Positions 43,754 through 53,137 of a stretch of 64,000 nucleotides of DNA are shown piece after piece. Under the pieces are notes generated by a model. It was not told the origin of the DNA and made no database searches. It saw nothing but the letters and a program-made list of their open reading frames with translations. The stretch comes from Agitococcus lubricus. Lineage in GTDB: Bacteria; Pseudomonadota; Gammaproteobacteria; Pseudomonadales; Moraxellaceae. The stretch lies in NCBI RefSeq assembly GCF_003051055.1, contig NZ_QAON01000003.1, positions 62,001 through 126,000 on the forward strand, read 5' to 3'. The first letter of the stretch is position 1; each line of letters opens with the position of its first letter. Position numbers and translations under genes: made by a program.

Positions 43754-43834
43754 GTAGTCTGTACGGAGCTTAGCAAAATACGAGGTTAAATTTGGCCATA
43801 AAACCCGTGTCACCTTGCACGTCACACGGGCTAT
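43746..43834. repeat. Inverted-repeat element, copy E
   Basis: The left arm GTAGTCTGTACGGAGC... begins at 43754, after the shared AAGCGAGT. The right arm ends CACACGGGCTAT at 43834, with CCCGTGTCACC at its inner edge as in copy D. The shortest complete copy, just past the ppiB stop. Confidence 0.7.
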
Positions 43835-43860
43835 TTCTAAGCTAAAATATAGCCTAAAAA

Positions 43861-44361
43861 TTATTCAATCACTTCCGCTGTTTCAATCACGACTGGCTCT
43901 AATGGCACATCACCATGATAGCCTTTATTACCTGTTTTTACGCCTTCAATTTGTGTCACAATGGCCATGCCTTCGGTCACTTTACCAAACACTGCATAGC
44001 CCCAACCTTGCACCGTTTTGCTAGAGTGATTCAAAAAGCTATTGTTGGCGACGTTAATAAAAAATTGTGCAGAAGCAGAGTGTGGGTCTTGAGTCCGTGC
44101 CATGGCAATCGTGCCAACATCATTTTTTAGACCATTATTCGCTTCGTTTTCGATGGAGGCCTTTGTCGTTTTTTGATTCATGGTTTTGTCAAAACCGCCG
44201 CCTTGAATCATGAAGCCACGAATGACACGATGAAAAATCGTACCATTGTAATGGCCACTTTTAACATAGTCGACAAAGTTAGCAGTCGTTTTGGGGGCAT
44301 TGACGGCATCAAGTTCGAGTACAATACGGCCAAAATTGGTGTTTAAGGCAACTTTCATCAT
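43861..44361 (-). CDS. ppiB: Peptidyl-prolyl cis-trans isomerase B (cyclophilin type)
   Basis: This 166-residue cytoplasmic cyclophilin catalyses proline isomerisation. The active-site motif [16 protein letters not shown] and the core segments [21 protein letters not shown] and [12 protein letters not shown] are intact. AGGAT lies just before the first ATG. It is divergent from glnS, as I recall from Pseudomonas, where lpxH follows ppiB; that neighbour is displaced here. Confidence 0.95.
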   Translation of the reverse strand: MMKVALNTNFGRIVLELDAVNAPKTTANFVDYVKSGHYNGTIFHRVIRGFMIQGGGFDKTMNQKTTKASIENEANNGLKNDVGTIAMARTQDPHSASAQFFINVANNSFLNHSSKTVQGWGYAVFGKVTEGMAIVTQIEGVKTGNKGYHGDVPLEPVVIETAEVIE

Positions 44362-44562
44362 CGTTATCCTATTGGTTGAAACTAATTACTTGAGACAGCG
44401 ACACGCAATCGCTAGACTCTGTACTTTTCTTGGATGGGTTATCTTCATAGCCACAGCCAAGCATATAGGACATTCCCTGTTTGAATAGGGTCTGTTCTGT
44501 GTTCATTATGCTGGCCGCTAATCATAGTGGTTGGCGCTACGCTTGTCATGCGAGTTGTTTTA

Positions 44563-46203
44563 ATGGAAGCCAAAGATTTTATTCGTTCACACATAATTGA
44601 AGATTTAGCGGCGGGTAAACATACAAAAGCGGTGACCCGTTTCCCGCCCGAGCCAAATGGCTATTTACATATTGGTCATGCCAAGTCCATTTGTTTGAAC
44701 TTTGGCATTGCCGTCGAAAGTCAGGGTGATTGTCATTTGCGTTTTGATGACACGAACCCCGAAAAAGAATCACAAGAGTATATTGATGCCATTAAGCGTG
44801 ATGTGACGTGGATGGGTTTTCAATGGGCAGGTCAGGTACGTTATGCCTCTGACTATTTTGATGCCTTATATGATTTTGCTTTGCAACTCATCCAGATGGG
44901 TAAAGCCTATGTGGACTCACAAACACCCGAACAAATCCAACAAACGCGCGGTAGTTTTACCGAAGCGGGTAAAAACTCGCCTTATCGTGAGCGCAGTGTC
45001 GAAGAGAACTTAGCGTTATTTGAAAAAATGCGTTTAGGTGAGTTTGCCGAAGGTGAATGTGTGTTACGTGCCAAAATTGATATGGCCTCAGGTAATATCA
45101 ACTTACGTGACCCTGTGTTGTATCGCATCAAAAAAGTGGCACATCATCAAACGGGCGATAAATGGCTCATTTACCCCATGTATGATTACACGCATCCCAT
45201 TTCTGATGCCTTAGAGTACATTACCCATTCGTTATGTACCTTAGAGTTTGAAGACCATCGACCATTTTATGATTGGTTATTAGATACTTTAGGCACGCCT
45301 GCGCACCCGCAACAAATTGAATTTTCGCGCTTAAATCTCAATTATACAGTCACCAGTAAGCGTAAGTTAAAGAAACTGGTCGACGAGCACTTAGTTAATG
45401 GTTGGGATGACCCACGTATGCCAACCATTGCAGGCTTACGTCGTCGGGGGTATACACCTGAGTCTTTACGTGATTTTTGTGAGCGTATTGGGATTACTAA
45501 AAGTGACGGTGTCGTCGATTTTGGCTTATTAGAGTTTTGTATTCGTAACCATTTAGAAAACACAGCGCCTCGTGCGATGGCGGTCTTGAATCCACTCAAA
45601 GTGGTGATTACTAATGTGGAGGAGGCGACCTTAGCCTTAACCTCGGCACGTCATCCCAATTTACCTGAATTGGGCGAACGAGAGATTCCTTTTACCAAAG
45701 AAATTTATATTGATGCGGCCGATTTTAGCGAAAACCCACCCAAAGGTTATAAGCGTTTAGTCGTGGGCGGTGAAGTGCGTTTGCGTCATTGTTATGTCAT
45801 TCGTTGTGACGAAGTCATTAAAAATGAGGCTGGCGAGATTGTAGAGCTGCGCTGCTCGGCCGACTTAAATACCTTAGGTAAAAATCCTGAAGGCCGTAAA
45901 GTCAAAGGGGTCATTCAGTGGGTATCAGCCACACTAGGCATGCCTGCAGAAATTCGTCTATATGACCGCTTATTTAATCAGCCTGACCCTGAAGCGGGTG
46001 ATAATTTCTTGGACTGTATCAACCCTGATGCCTTAACCGTCGTTCAGGCTGTCGTAGAACCGAGTTTGGCGAATGCTCAACCTGAGGAGCGGTTTCAATT
46101 TGAACGCGAAGGCTATTTTGTGGCTGACTTAGTCGACTGCAAACCCAACCGCTTGGTGTTTAACCGTACAGTGGGCTTGCGTGACTCATGGGGTGGGGCA
46201 TAA
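44563..46203 (+). CDS. glnS: Glutaminyl-tRNA synthetase
   Basis: This class I synthetase of about 546 residues charges tRNA-Gln. It has the HIGH motif ([17 protein letters not shown]), the KMSKS-equivalent VTSKRKL, where E. coli has VMSKRKL, and the anticodon-binding beta-barrels ending [15 protein letters not shown] 44563 begins the family-like [11 protein letters not shown]; the ORF extension to 44527 adds 12 residues of no similarity. Confidence 0.96.
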   Translation: MEAKDFIRSHIIEDLAAGKHTKAVTRFPPEPNGYLHIGHAKSICLNFGIAVESQGDCHLRFDDTNPEKESQEYIDAIKRDVTWMGFQWAGQVRYASDYFDALYDFALQLIQMGKAYVDSQTPEQIQQTRGSFTEAGKNSPYRERSVEENLALFEKMRLGEFAEGECVLRAKIDMASGNINLRDPVLYRIKKVAHHQTGDKWLIYPMYDYTHPISDALEYITHSLCTLEFEDHRPFYDWLLDTLGTPAHPQQIEFSRLNLNYTVTSKRKLKKLVDEHLVNGWDDPRMPTIAGLRRRGYTPESLRDFCERIGITKSDGVVDFGLLEFCIRNHLENTAPRAMAVLNPLKVVITNVEEATLALTSARHPNLPELGEREIPFTKEIYIDAADFSENPPKGYKRLVVGGEVRLRHCYVIRCDEVIKNEAGEIVELRCSADLNTLGKNPEGRKVKGVIQWVSATLGMPAEIRLYDRLFNQPDPEAGDNFLDCINPDALTVVQAVVEPSLANAQPEERFQFEREGYFVADLVDCKPNRLVFNRTVGLRDSWGGA

Positions 46204-46213
46204 TGGCGGTGTT

Positions 46214-46243
46214 GGGGTAACGTCTGTAGTTACCCCATTTATT
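46214..46243 (+). terminator. Terminator after glnS
   Basis: GGGGTAAC (46214-46221) pairs perfectly with GTTACCCC (46229-46236) around a 7-base loop and is followed by ATTTATT. It lies 11 bases after the glnS stop, between convergent genes. Confidence 0.8.
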
Positions 46244-46276
46244 AATGACTGCTTAAAACGCTGGGTGTCTTTACTC

Positions 46277-46876
46277 TTAATCTTCGGGATTGGCAAAAGC
46301 CCGTATGGTTTCGTGGTCTTGTTGTTTACGGGCAATATCTTGTGCTAAGCGTGCACGGTCGCTGGGGTTGATATTGATAAAATACACGCCCGTTCTAAAA
46401 CCTTCTAAATCTTCATCCTCGCAATAAACCACACGTGCGGTAGCCGCAATGTGATAATGATGCTCTAAATGGCTAATCGCTAAATGTAAATGTGTGCCTG
46501 GTGGTAAGGCTTCGGTGGCATGAAAAGATAAACCGCTTTCGCTCAGGTTGACTTGTTGTGGAATGGGGGATAGCAGTTTAGCCAAACCGTCATAAATAGC
46601 CCCTGTCAGTAACTCAATTTTGAGATTCACGGCTTCCATTAAGCCGTGTACACGCTCATTTTCACGGGCTAAAAGCTGCATTTGTCCACGTTGTACACTA
46701 TTCACCTGTTCTATTTCGGCAAATAGCGTAAAGTAACGCGGCAAAGAAAAACTCGAGTCATACGGGTCTTTTAACGAATCTGCACTACTAATTGGTTGGT
46801 AATGCAGCGATAGTGTTGAGTCAACACGATTTAATAAACGTCTTTCAAAGGGATTGTCTGTAATCGTTTTTGTCAT
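46277..46876 (-). CDS. PilZ-domain protein
   Basis: The 199-residue protein has an N-terminal helical part (residues 1-105, including a coiled-coil-like QMQLLARENERVHGLMEAV) and a C-terminal PilZ-like barrel with NLSESGLSFHA, a variant of the (D/N)xSxxG c-di-GMP motif. An RxxxR motif may be in ERRLLNR at the N-terminus. It may sense cyclic di-GMP, perhaps for motility or pili. ATG 46876 was chosen over 46897. It is divergent from lolC with a 61-base gap. Confidence 0.75.
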   Translation of the reverse strand: MTKTITDNPFERRLLNRVDSTLSLHYQPISSADSLKDPYDSSFSLPRYFTLFAEIEQVNSVQRGQMQLLARENERVHGLMEAVNLKIELLTGAIYDGLAKLLSPIPQQVNLSESGLSFHATEALPPGTHLHLAISHLEHHYHIAATARVVYCEDEDLEGFRTGVYFININPSDRARLAQDIARKQQDHETIRAFANPED

Positions 46877-46937
46877 GATGTTTAACTCATAGGGCATACT
46901 TGCCGTTTGTTACTAGTATTATGGTTCAACTTCTACC

Positions 46938-48173
46938 ATGTTCAAGCCAGTTTCTTTATTAATCGGTTTGCGTTACACCCGCGCTAAACGCCGAAACCAT
47001 TTTATTTCTTTTATCTCCTTAACTTCAATTATTGGATTGATGTTAGGAGTCGCTGTCTTAATTACGGTGTTATCTGTGATGAACGGATTTGACCGAGAAC
47101 TCAAAAACCGTATTTTGGGCATGATACCTCATGCCACCATTAACTCCCGCGAGCCATTTCACGATTGGCAGAAATTAGCAGAGTTTGTACATAAAAATCC
47201 AGAGGTTGTTGCGGTTGCGCCTTACACGCAATTACAAGGCATGTTGACGGCAAATGGCCAAGTGACAGGTGCACTGATTTCGGGGATTGAACCCATATAC
47301 GAACAAAAAGTATCAATTATTGAACAACATTTTCAAACAGGTAGCCTGAATCAATTGCGTGCAGGTGAGTTTGGGATTGTTTTAGGTTCAGGCTTGGCGG
47401 CAAACTTGGGGGCAATGGTGGGGGACAAAATTACGCTCGTCTTGCCCGAAGCCTCTGTTTCACCCGCAGGGGTTATCCCGCGTTTTAAGCGTTTTACTGT
47501 GGTGGGTATTTTTAAGGTCGGGGCAGATGTGGATGGCTTGTTGGCGTATATCCATATTAGTGATGCAGGAAAACTCCTAAAAATTGGCGATACGGTGCAG
47601 GGAGTACGTCTCAAATTACACGATATTTTTCAGTCGCAACAGGTTGTACATCAATTACTTTACGATTTACCGGAGTATTTTTATGCCACGGAATGGACAC
47701 AGACGCACGGTAATTTGTTTAGTGCCATTCAAATGGAAAAAGCGATGATGGCCTTATTGTTATTGCTAATAGTGGCGGTGGCTGCATTTAACATTGTTTC
47801 TAGTCTGGTGATGGTCGTCACTGATAAAAAAGCCGATATTGCTATTTTGCGCACCTTAGGCGCATCGCCACACACCATTACCCGTATTTTTATGGTGCAA
47901 GGCGCAGTGATAGGCTTGTTTGGAACGGTATCTGGCGTGTTATTAGGCGTGTTAATTGCCACGAATATTAGTGGTTTTATGACGTGGATTGAGCAAGTGA
48001 CAGGCATGTCTCTATTTGATGCCTATTTTGTCAATTATTTGCCGTCAGAATTAAAATGGAGTGATGTGGCATGGGTGAGTTTGGTCTCGGCCATATTAAG
48101 TTTCTTGGCCACGATTTATCCTGCACGCCGTGCTGCCAAAGTACAGCCAGCGGAGGCTTTACGTTATGAATGA
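46938..48173 (+). CDS. lolC: Lipoprotein-releasing ABC transporter membrane subunit (LolC/E, LolF-type)
   Basis: The 411-residue protein is a type VII ABC permease of the Lol system, which releases outer-membrane lipoproteins from the inner membrane. It has an N-terminal membrane segment after the conserved [18 protein letters not shown] start, a large periplasmic domain (residues 45-265) and three C-terminal membrane segments with [14 protein letters not shown]. No second lolC/E-type gene follows, only lolD, so the transporter may be a LolF2-D2 type as in several gammaproteobacteria. The last codons overlap lolD. Confidence 0.92.
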   Translation: MFKPVSLLIGLRYTRAKRRNHFISFISLTSIIGLMLGVAVLITVLSVMNGFDRELKNRILGMIPHATINSREPFHDWQKLAEFVHKNPEVVAVAPYTQLQGMLTANGQVTGALISGIEPIYEQKVSIIEQHFQTGSLNQLRAGEFGIVLGSGLAANLGAMVGDKITLVLPEASVSPAGVIPRFKRFTVVGIFKVGADVDGLLAYIHISDAGKLLKIGDTVQGVRLKLHDIFQSQQVVHQLLYDLPEYFYATEWTQTHGNLFSAIQMEKAMMALLLLLIVAVAAFNIVSSLVMVVTDKKADIAILRTLGASPHTITRIFMVQGAVIGLFGTVSGVLLGVLIATNISGFMTWIEQVTGMSLFDAYFVNYLPSELKWSDVAWVSLVSAILSFLATIYPARRAAKVQPAEALRYE

Positions 48174-48855
48174 TGTTGTCTTACGTGCCGAGCAATTAGC
48201 CAAAACCTTTAATGAAGGATTGCAGGCAGTTGATGTGCTCAAAAAAGTAGATTTCAGTATTAAACGTGGTGAGTTTGTGGCGATTGTCGGTAGTTCTGGC
48301 TCGGGCAAAAGTACCTTGTTGCACTTGTTGGGAGGGTTGGAAACCCCAAGCTCAGGCCAAGTGACCTTATTAGGGCATGTGTTGAGTCAAGCGAATGATG
48401 TCAAACGTGGACAACTACGCAATCAATATTTGGGGTTTGTCTACCAATTTCACCATTTGTTACCCGAATTTACTGCCTTAGAAAATGTCTGTATGCCGTT
48501 ATTATTGCGCGATACGTCGGTCAAGGAGGCGGAACACGCTGCGACAGCGTTATTAGTTCGTGTAGGATTGGGGCATCGTTTGGCACATAAACCTGCTGAG
48601 CTATCAGGCGGAGAGCGGCAACGTGTTGCGTTGGCGCGCGCTTTAGTGACAAAACCAGCTCTCGTGTTGGCTGATGAGCCTACGGGTAATTTAGACCAAC
48701 AGACCGCCGAAGAAATTCAGCAACTCTTACAGGAATTAAAACAAGAATTAGGCATGAGCCTTGTCATCGTGACACATGATTTGCAATTAGCGCAGGCCGC
48801 AGACCGCGTATTGACAATGAAGAGCGGGGTATTGATACAAGAGGAGCCGTGCTAA
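48166..48855 (+). CDS. lolD: Lipoprotein-releasing ABC transporter ATPase LolD
   Basis: The 229-residue ATPase has Walker A GSSGSGKS, the Q-loop ([17 protein letters not shown]), signature LSGGERQR and Walker [21 protein letters not shown] is characteristic of LolD. It starts at an ATG 8 bases inside the end of lolC. Confidence 0.95.
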   Translation: MNDVVLRAEQLAKTFNEGLQAVDVLKKVDFSIKRGEFVAIVGSSGSGKSTLLHLLGGLETPSSGQVTLLGHVLSQANDVKRGQLRNQYLGFVYQFHHLLPEFTALENVCMPLLLRDTSVKEAEHAATALLVRVGLGHRLAHKPAELSGGERQRVALARALVTKPALVLADEPTGNLDQQTAEEIQQLLQELKQELGMSLVIVTHDLQLAQAADRVLTMKSGVLIQEEPC

Positions 48856-48864
48856 ATCAGCAAT

Positions 48865-49455
48865 CTACTCTTGTTCGTCTGTAGATTTGGTGAGTGATTT
48901 ACGGAACTGGCGTTTATTCCATGCTTTAGTAACATGGTAACGCCAGTACCAATTCATCGCTAAATAGCCAACACAACCAAATAAAAACCCTGTGACTAAC
49001 ATCCCTAGTAAAATAGGTTCTATGTGTCGGCTTAGATTGAGTGCGGTTGTCTCGTGACTTTGTCCAAAAACATTACTCACCATGGCACCGAGATTATCGA
49101 CAATTTGTCGCATTTGCTCTATGTCTATCATCGGCTTATGTAAAAGAGATGCGCCAATAAAATACGACACATAAATGACGGGAATCATGGTTAAGGGGTT
49201 GCTAAGCCACACTAAGACCACACACAAGGGTAAGTTGACTCTAAACACCAATGCCGCAATCGCCGCAGGTACCATTTGAAAGGGCATGGGTAAAAAAGCA
49301 CACCATAATCCCCAAAACATCGCACCTGATGCAGAGTGACGGTTGAGATGCCATAAGTTAGGGTCTTGCAAACGGTGACGTAAAAAGCCTAAACCAGGCG
49401 TATTAGCCAGTTTTTCTGGATTAGGTAAATATTTACGAATAAGGTGTTTGGGCAT
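48865..49455 (-). CDS. DUF2062 membrane protein
   Basis: About 196 residues: basic N-terminus (PKHLIRKYLPNPEKL), then hydrophobic segments in the DUF2062 domain (FWGLWCAFLPMPFQMVPAAIAALVFRVNLP) and the WLSNPLTMIPVIYVSYFIG motif, ending in a basic tail. It lies between lolD (convergent, 9-base gap) and comEC (divergent), its usual place in Pseudomonas-type genomes. Function unknown. Confidence 0.88.
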   Translation of the reverse strand: MPKHLIRKYLPNPEKLANTPGLGFLRHRLQDPNLWHLNRHSASGAMFWGLWCAFLPMPFQMVPAAIAALVFRVNLPLCVVLVWLSNPLTMIPVIYVSYFIGASLLHKPMIDIEQMRQIVDNLGAMVSNVFGQSHETTALNLSRHIEPILLGMLVTGFLFGCVGYLAMNWYWRYHVTKAWNKRQFRKSLTKSTDEQE

Positions 49456-49717
49456 ACCCACATCCACAAGTTCAGGGCGCAGGATTGTTTCCTATTTATG
49501 GCAATTCTGCAATCTTTTCGCGCGGCTTGCTGACAAAAATACGTCTTTTTTAGCGGTTGTTTTCTCTGTTTTAGATAATCTGTGGCAACTAGCCGATTAT
49601 CAGGCATGCTATGGCCTATCTGTTTTGCCTCAGTTATGATTTGTTCTTCTAACAAACATCCGTACGATAATCACTTTGTAGTGTTCAAAACAAGGAAATT
49701 CACATAAGGACTGTGTC

Positions 49718-51994
49718 ATGACAATCGAGCGTTGTTTATGGGGCATTGCTGCGGCTGCACCTGTCTTATTGCTATGGCCAACCTTGCCAAATGTCTATTA
49801 TTTTTGTCTAGCGGCCACGCTCATGAGTGTAGTCGCTTTACGTTGGTCATGGGCTTGGCTATTAGTCGCCATGCTCCTGATGATGGCGTGGTCTATACAA
49901 CAGGCACAGACTTACTTGGCCGCTAGACCACCCGCAGCACTCGAAAATACCGCCTTTAGAGTACACGTACAGATTCAGGGCTTAGCGGAGCAAAGCGAGT
50001 TTGGTTGGCGCTGCCGCGTCAAACCCATCAAATTATTATCTAAGGTCGATTATCCGCATTGGCAAGACAGTGAATGGTTAATTACGACGCCGTCTCGCCA
50101 CGAGCCAAAGGCTAATCAAATTTGGCAAATGACGGTTAGCTTAAAAAAGCCTCATGGTTTGGCTTCGGCAGGGAGCTTTGACTATCAACAATGGCTATTA
50201 GGAGAACAAATTCATGCTGTGGGTCGTGCGAGTCGCGCCATCTATATACAGGAAGGTGCATGGACGATGAATGACTGGCGGTGGCGTATTCGTCAGCAAG
50301 CACAGGTTTTAGCGAGACATGCACCAGAAGCAGGCATCGGTTTGGCGTTATTGACGGGCGACCGTATGCTAGTCCCTGACACGGCTTGGGACTTATATGC
50401 GAATACAGGCATTAGCCATTTGCTGGCTATTTCGGGTACGCATGTGATGTTGGCTGCATTGATGACGGTTTGGTTATTACAACAGTTAGTAAATTACTGG
50501 CCAAGAGTATATTTACGTTGGCCTGTACATCAATGCAAGTTACCGTTTATTTGTGCGATTGCTCTGTTATACGGTTATTTAGCGGGCTTGTCGTTGCCGA
50601 CCTTACGCACCTTAGTGATGGTATTATTAGCCAGTTTTTGGTCATGGTATAGACATAGCGTCAGCCCTATACAAACCTTACTCAGAGCCTTTGTACTATT
50701 GGTGTTATGGCAACCCTTATCGGTACATGCGATGGGGTTTTGGTTGTCTTTTGTTGCGGTGGCGGTATTGATGTTAGCCTTGCATGTGCAACATGCATCC
50801 CCCGTCTGGCATTTTGTGCGTTTGCAGTGGCTTTTAACGTGGGCATTGTTACCGTTAACCTTATTTTTATTTGGTCGTATTGCATGGGTATCCCCATTAG
50901 CCAATGTAGTCGCTATTCCCACTATGAGCTTTCTGGTTGTTCCTTTAGAGTTAGTCGGTCTGGCTCTAGGAGCAGTGACCACCGTAGGTCAGACTTTATG
51001 TTGGCTAACGGCTGCCAAGATTATCGGTTGGTTAAATAGTTATTTGTCGTATTTAGCAGGCTTGCCATTTAGTCAGTCGTTTGCGATATTGTCCTTACCA
51101 AGTTTTTTCTTTTTGCTGGCCGCATTGGGCGTGTTATGCCTCCCTGCATCGCTAGTGCCACGCAGCGCAGCAGGTTTTTTTATATTGCCTGTCCTCTTTA
51201 GCCGCTCAAGTATGCCGCCACACAGTTTAAGTGTGCATGTGATAGATGTGGGTCAGGGTTTGAGTGTGTTAATACAAACCCAACATCATTTTTTGTTATA
51301 TGACACAGGCGCAAATACACAGGCAGGTGAACAAGTCATTGTCCCATATTTGCGCTGGGTGGGTGTCTCGCGTCTCAATGGCTTAATGATTAGTCATAAT
51401 GATAAAGACCACACAGGTGGCGCAAATGCTGTACTAGCGGCCTATACGCCACAGCAACTTTGGTATAGCGCTGCTCCCGAGGGGTATCAGGTCGCGCATA
51501 ACCAAACGCAGCGTTATTGCCAACAAGGACAATCTTGGCAGTGGGATGGGATTCAATTTAGTGTATTATCACCCCAATCAACACAGACCTATAAAAAAGA
51601 TAATGACCGCTCCTGTGTTCTAAAAATAGCAGGTGATGGTTTTAGTGTGCTGTTGACGGGCGATATTGAACAAGCGACTGAACAAGTTTTAGTGCGTCAA
51701 TCGACACTGGATTTACGTGCGAACCTGTTAGTATTAGGGCATCACGGCAGCAAAACTTCATCTAGTCTGCCATTTTTGCAACGGGTACAACCTGACATTG
51801 CGGTTGTGTCAGCAGGATACTTGAATCCTTTTCAGCATCCTTCGCCCGCTGTCATCGCACGTTTGCAGCAAGCAAAAGTGACCATAGATAGCACGATTGA
51901 GCAGGGAACGTTGCGTTATCATTGGCAGTCTCAACAGAAAGTACACAAGGAAGCATGGCGTTTACGAGGCCATTACTGGCTAAATGCCCCTTAA
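49718..51994 (+). CDS. comEC: DNA internalization channel ComEC/Rec2
   Basis: ComEC moves single-stranded DNA across the inner membrane in natural transformation. The 758-residue protein has N-terminal membrane helices and DUF4131 region, the Competence domain (GIGLALLTGDRMLVPDTAWDL, ISHLLAISGTHVML), and a C-terminal metallo-beta-lactamase-like domain with SHNDKDHTGG, LLTGDIEQ and LVLGHHGSKTSS. All three parts are intact, so the gene is probably functional. The 262 bases upstream are shared with DUF2062 on the other strand. Confidence 0.94.
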   Translation: MTIERCLWGIAAAAPVLLLWPTLPNVYYFCLAATLMSVVALRWSWAWLLVAMLLMMAWSIQQAQTYLAARPPAALENTAFRVHVQIQGLAEQSEFGWRCRVKPIKLLSKVDYPHWQDSEWLITTPSRHEPKANQIWQMTVSLKKPHGLASAGSFDYQQWLLGEQIHAVGRASRAIYIQEGAWTMNDWRWRIRQQAQVLARHAPEAGIGLALLTGDRMLVPDTAWDLYANTGISHLLAISGTHVMLAALMTVWLLQQLVNYWPRVYLRWPVHQCKLPFICAIALLYGYLAGLSLPTLRTLVMVLLASFWSWYRHSVSPIQTLLRAFVLLVLWQPLSVHAMGFWLSFVAVAVLMLALHVQHASPVWHFVRLQWLLTWALLPLTLFLFGRIAWVSPLANVVAIPTMSFLVVPLELVGLALGAVTTVGQTLCWLTAAKIIGWLNSYLSYLAGLPFSQSFAILSLPSFFFLLAALGVLCLPASLVPRSAAGFFILPVLFSRSSMPPHSLSVHVIDVGQGLSVLIQTQHHFLLYDTGANTQAGEQVIVPYLRWVGVSRLNGLMISHNDKDHTGGANAVLAAYTPQQLWYSAAPEGYQVAHNQTQRYCQQGQSWQWDGIQFSVLSPQSTQTYKKDNDRSCVLKIAGDGFSVLLTGDIEQATEQVLVRQSTLDLRANLLVLGHHGSKTSSSLPFLQRVQPDIAVVSAGYLNPFQHPSPAVIARLQQAKVTIDSTIEQGTLRYHWQSQQKVHKEAWRLRGHYWLNAP

Positions 51995-52079
51995 ATCGGT
52001 AAAGTAAGCAAATTTTTAGCATGGTACTGAGAGTGATTATCAGACCAGCCATAATAAATCATCAATTGAGGACAATCGT

Positions 52080-52703
52080 GTGTGGGAATTAGTTAAATCT
52101 GGTGGTTTGTTAATGATTCCATTACTGTTGGCATCCGTATTGGCATTAGCTATTTGCCTAGAGCGGGCATGGGCATTACGCATGTCACGTGTTGCCCCTG
52201 CCAATTTGCTGGCAGAGGTGTGGAGCTGGATTCGTAATAAAGAGCTGAATGCCGATAAACTGCGTCAGCTCAAAGCTAATTCTCCATTAGGAGAAATTTT
52301 GGCCGCAGGCTTATTAAATTCACGACATGGCCGCGAAATTATGAAAGAGGCCATCGAAGAAAAGGCGAATGTCGTCATTCACCATTTAGAGCGCTATTTG
52401 ACCTTGTTGGGAACTTTGGCGATGATTTCGCCACTGTTGGGTTTATTAGGCACGGTTGTGGGGATTATTGAGGCGTTTATGGCGATTAACAGCTCAGGCA
52501 TGGGTGACCCCGCCTTATTAGCCAGTGGTATCTCTAAAGCGCTCATTACGACAGCAGGTGGATTATTTGTTGCGATTCCAGCCATGATTATGCACCGTTA
52601 TTACCTACGTCACATTGCGACGATGGCGGTAGAAATGGAACAACAAGCCATTAAATTAGTTGATATCGTTCACGGTGACCGTGAAGTTGATTTCCAACCA
52701 TAG
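52080..52703 (+). CDS. exbB: MotA/TolQ/ExbB proton channel protein
   Basis: The 207-residue protein has three membrane segments: LLMIPLLLASVLALAICLERAW, then LTLLGTLAMISPLLGLLGTVVGIIEAF, and ALITTAGGLFVAIPAMIMHRYY. This is the ExbB/TolQ topology. The GTG start has GAGGAC upstream. With the next gene it forms an ExbB/ExbD-type energy unit. Its place before msbA suggests an envelope role in this lineage rather than TonB work alone. Confidence 0.88.
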   Translation: MWELVKSGGLLMIPLLLASVLALAICLERAWALRMSRVAPANLLAEVWSWIRNKELNADKLRQLKANSPLGEILAAGLLNSRHGREIMKEAIEEKANVVIHHLERYLTLLGTLAMISPLLGLLGTVVGIIEAFMAINSSGMGDPALLASGISKALITTAGGLFVAIPAMIMHRYYLRHIATMAVEMEQQAIKLVDIVHGDREVDFQP

Positions 52704-52711
52704 GTCGCTGT

Positions 52712-53137
52712 ATGAAATTTCGTCGTCCTCAAGCCGAAAACTTAGAAATTAATTTAACGCCTTTAATTGATTGTTTGTTGTTTTTAATTATCTTTTTGAT
52801 GATTTCAACCACCTTTAACAAGGCGAGTAAATTACAAATAGTCCTACCAGAAGCCAAAGGTGATGCCGCAAAACCTTCTAAAGCCAAATCGATTGAAATT
52901 GGTGTCAGTGCAGGCGGTATCTATACCATCAATGGTCAAGAATTGGCAGTAAAAGACCCTAAACAATTACAAAGTGCCATCGAAAAAGTCAGTGAAGGCA
53001 AACGAGATTTACCCTTTATCATTGCCGCAGACGGTAAGGCAAGTCATCAAGCGGTGATTACCGTGATGGACGTGGCAGGGCAAATGGGTTTTGTCAATTT
53101 AAGTATTAGTACGCGTGTCAGCAGTGAGAACCCCTAA
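52712..53137 (+). CDS. exbD: ExbD/TolR-family protein
   Basis: The 141-residue protein has one N-terminal membrane segment with the proton-path aspartate (LTPLIDCLLFLIIFLMIS) and a periplasmic domain (AVITVMDVAGQMGFVNLSIST). It follows exbB by 8 bases, and its stop overlaps the msbA start (TAATG). Confidence 0.9.
   Translation: MKFRRPQAENLEINLTPLIDCLLFLIIFLMISTTFNKASKLQIVLPEAKGDAAKPSKAKSIEIGVSAGGIYTINGQELAVKDPKQLQSAIEKVSEGKRDLPFIIAADGKASHQAVITVMDVAGQMGFVNLSISTRVSSENP

Noticed and set aside
26717-43834. Repeats as a CRISPR array
   Set aside because: Copies are kilobases apart, are inverted-arm elements of variable length, and no cas gene is present.
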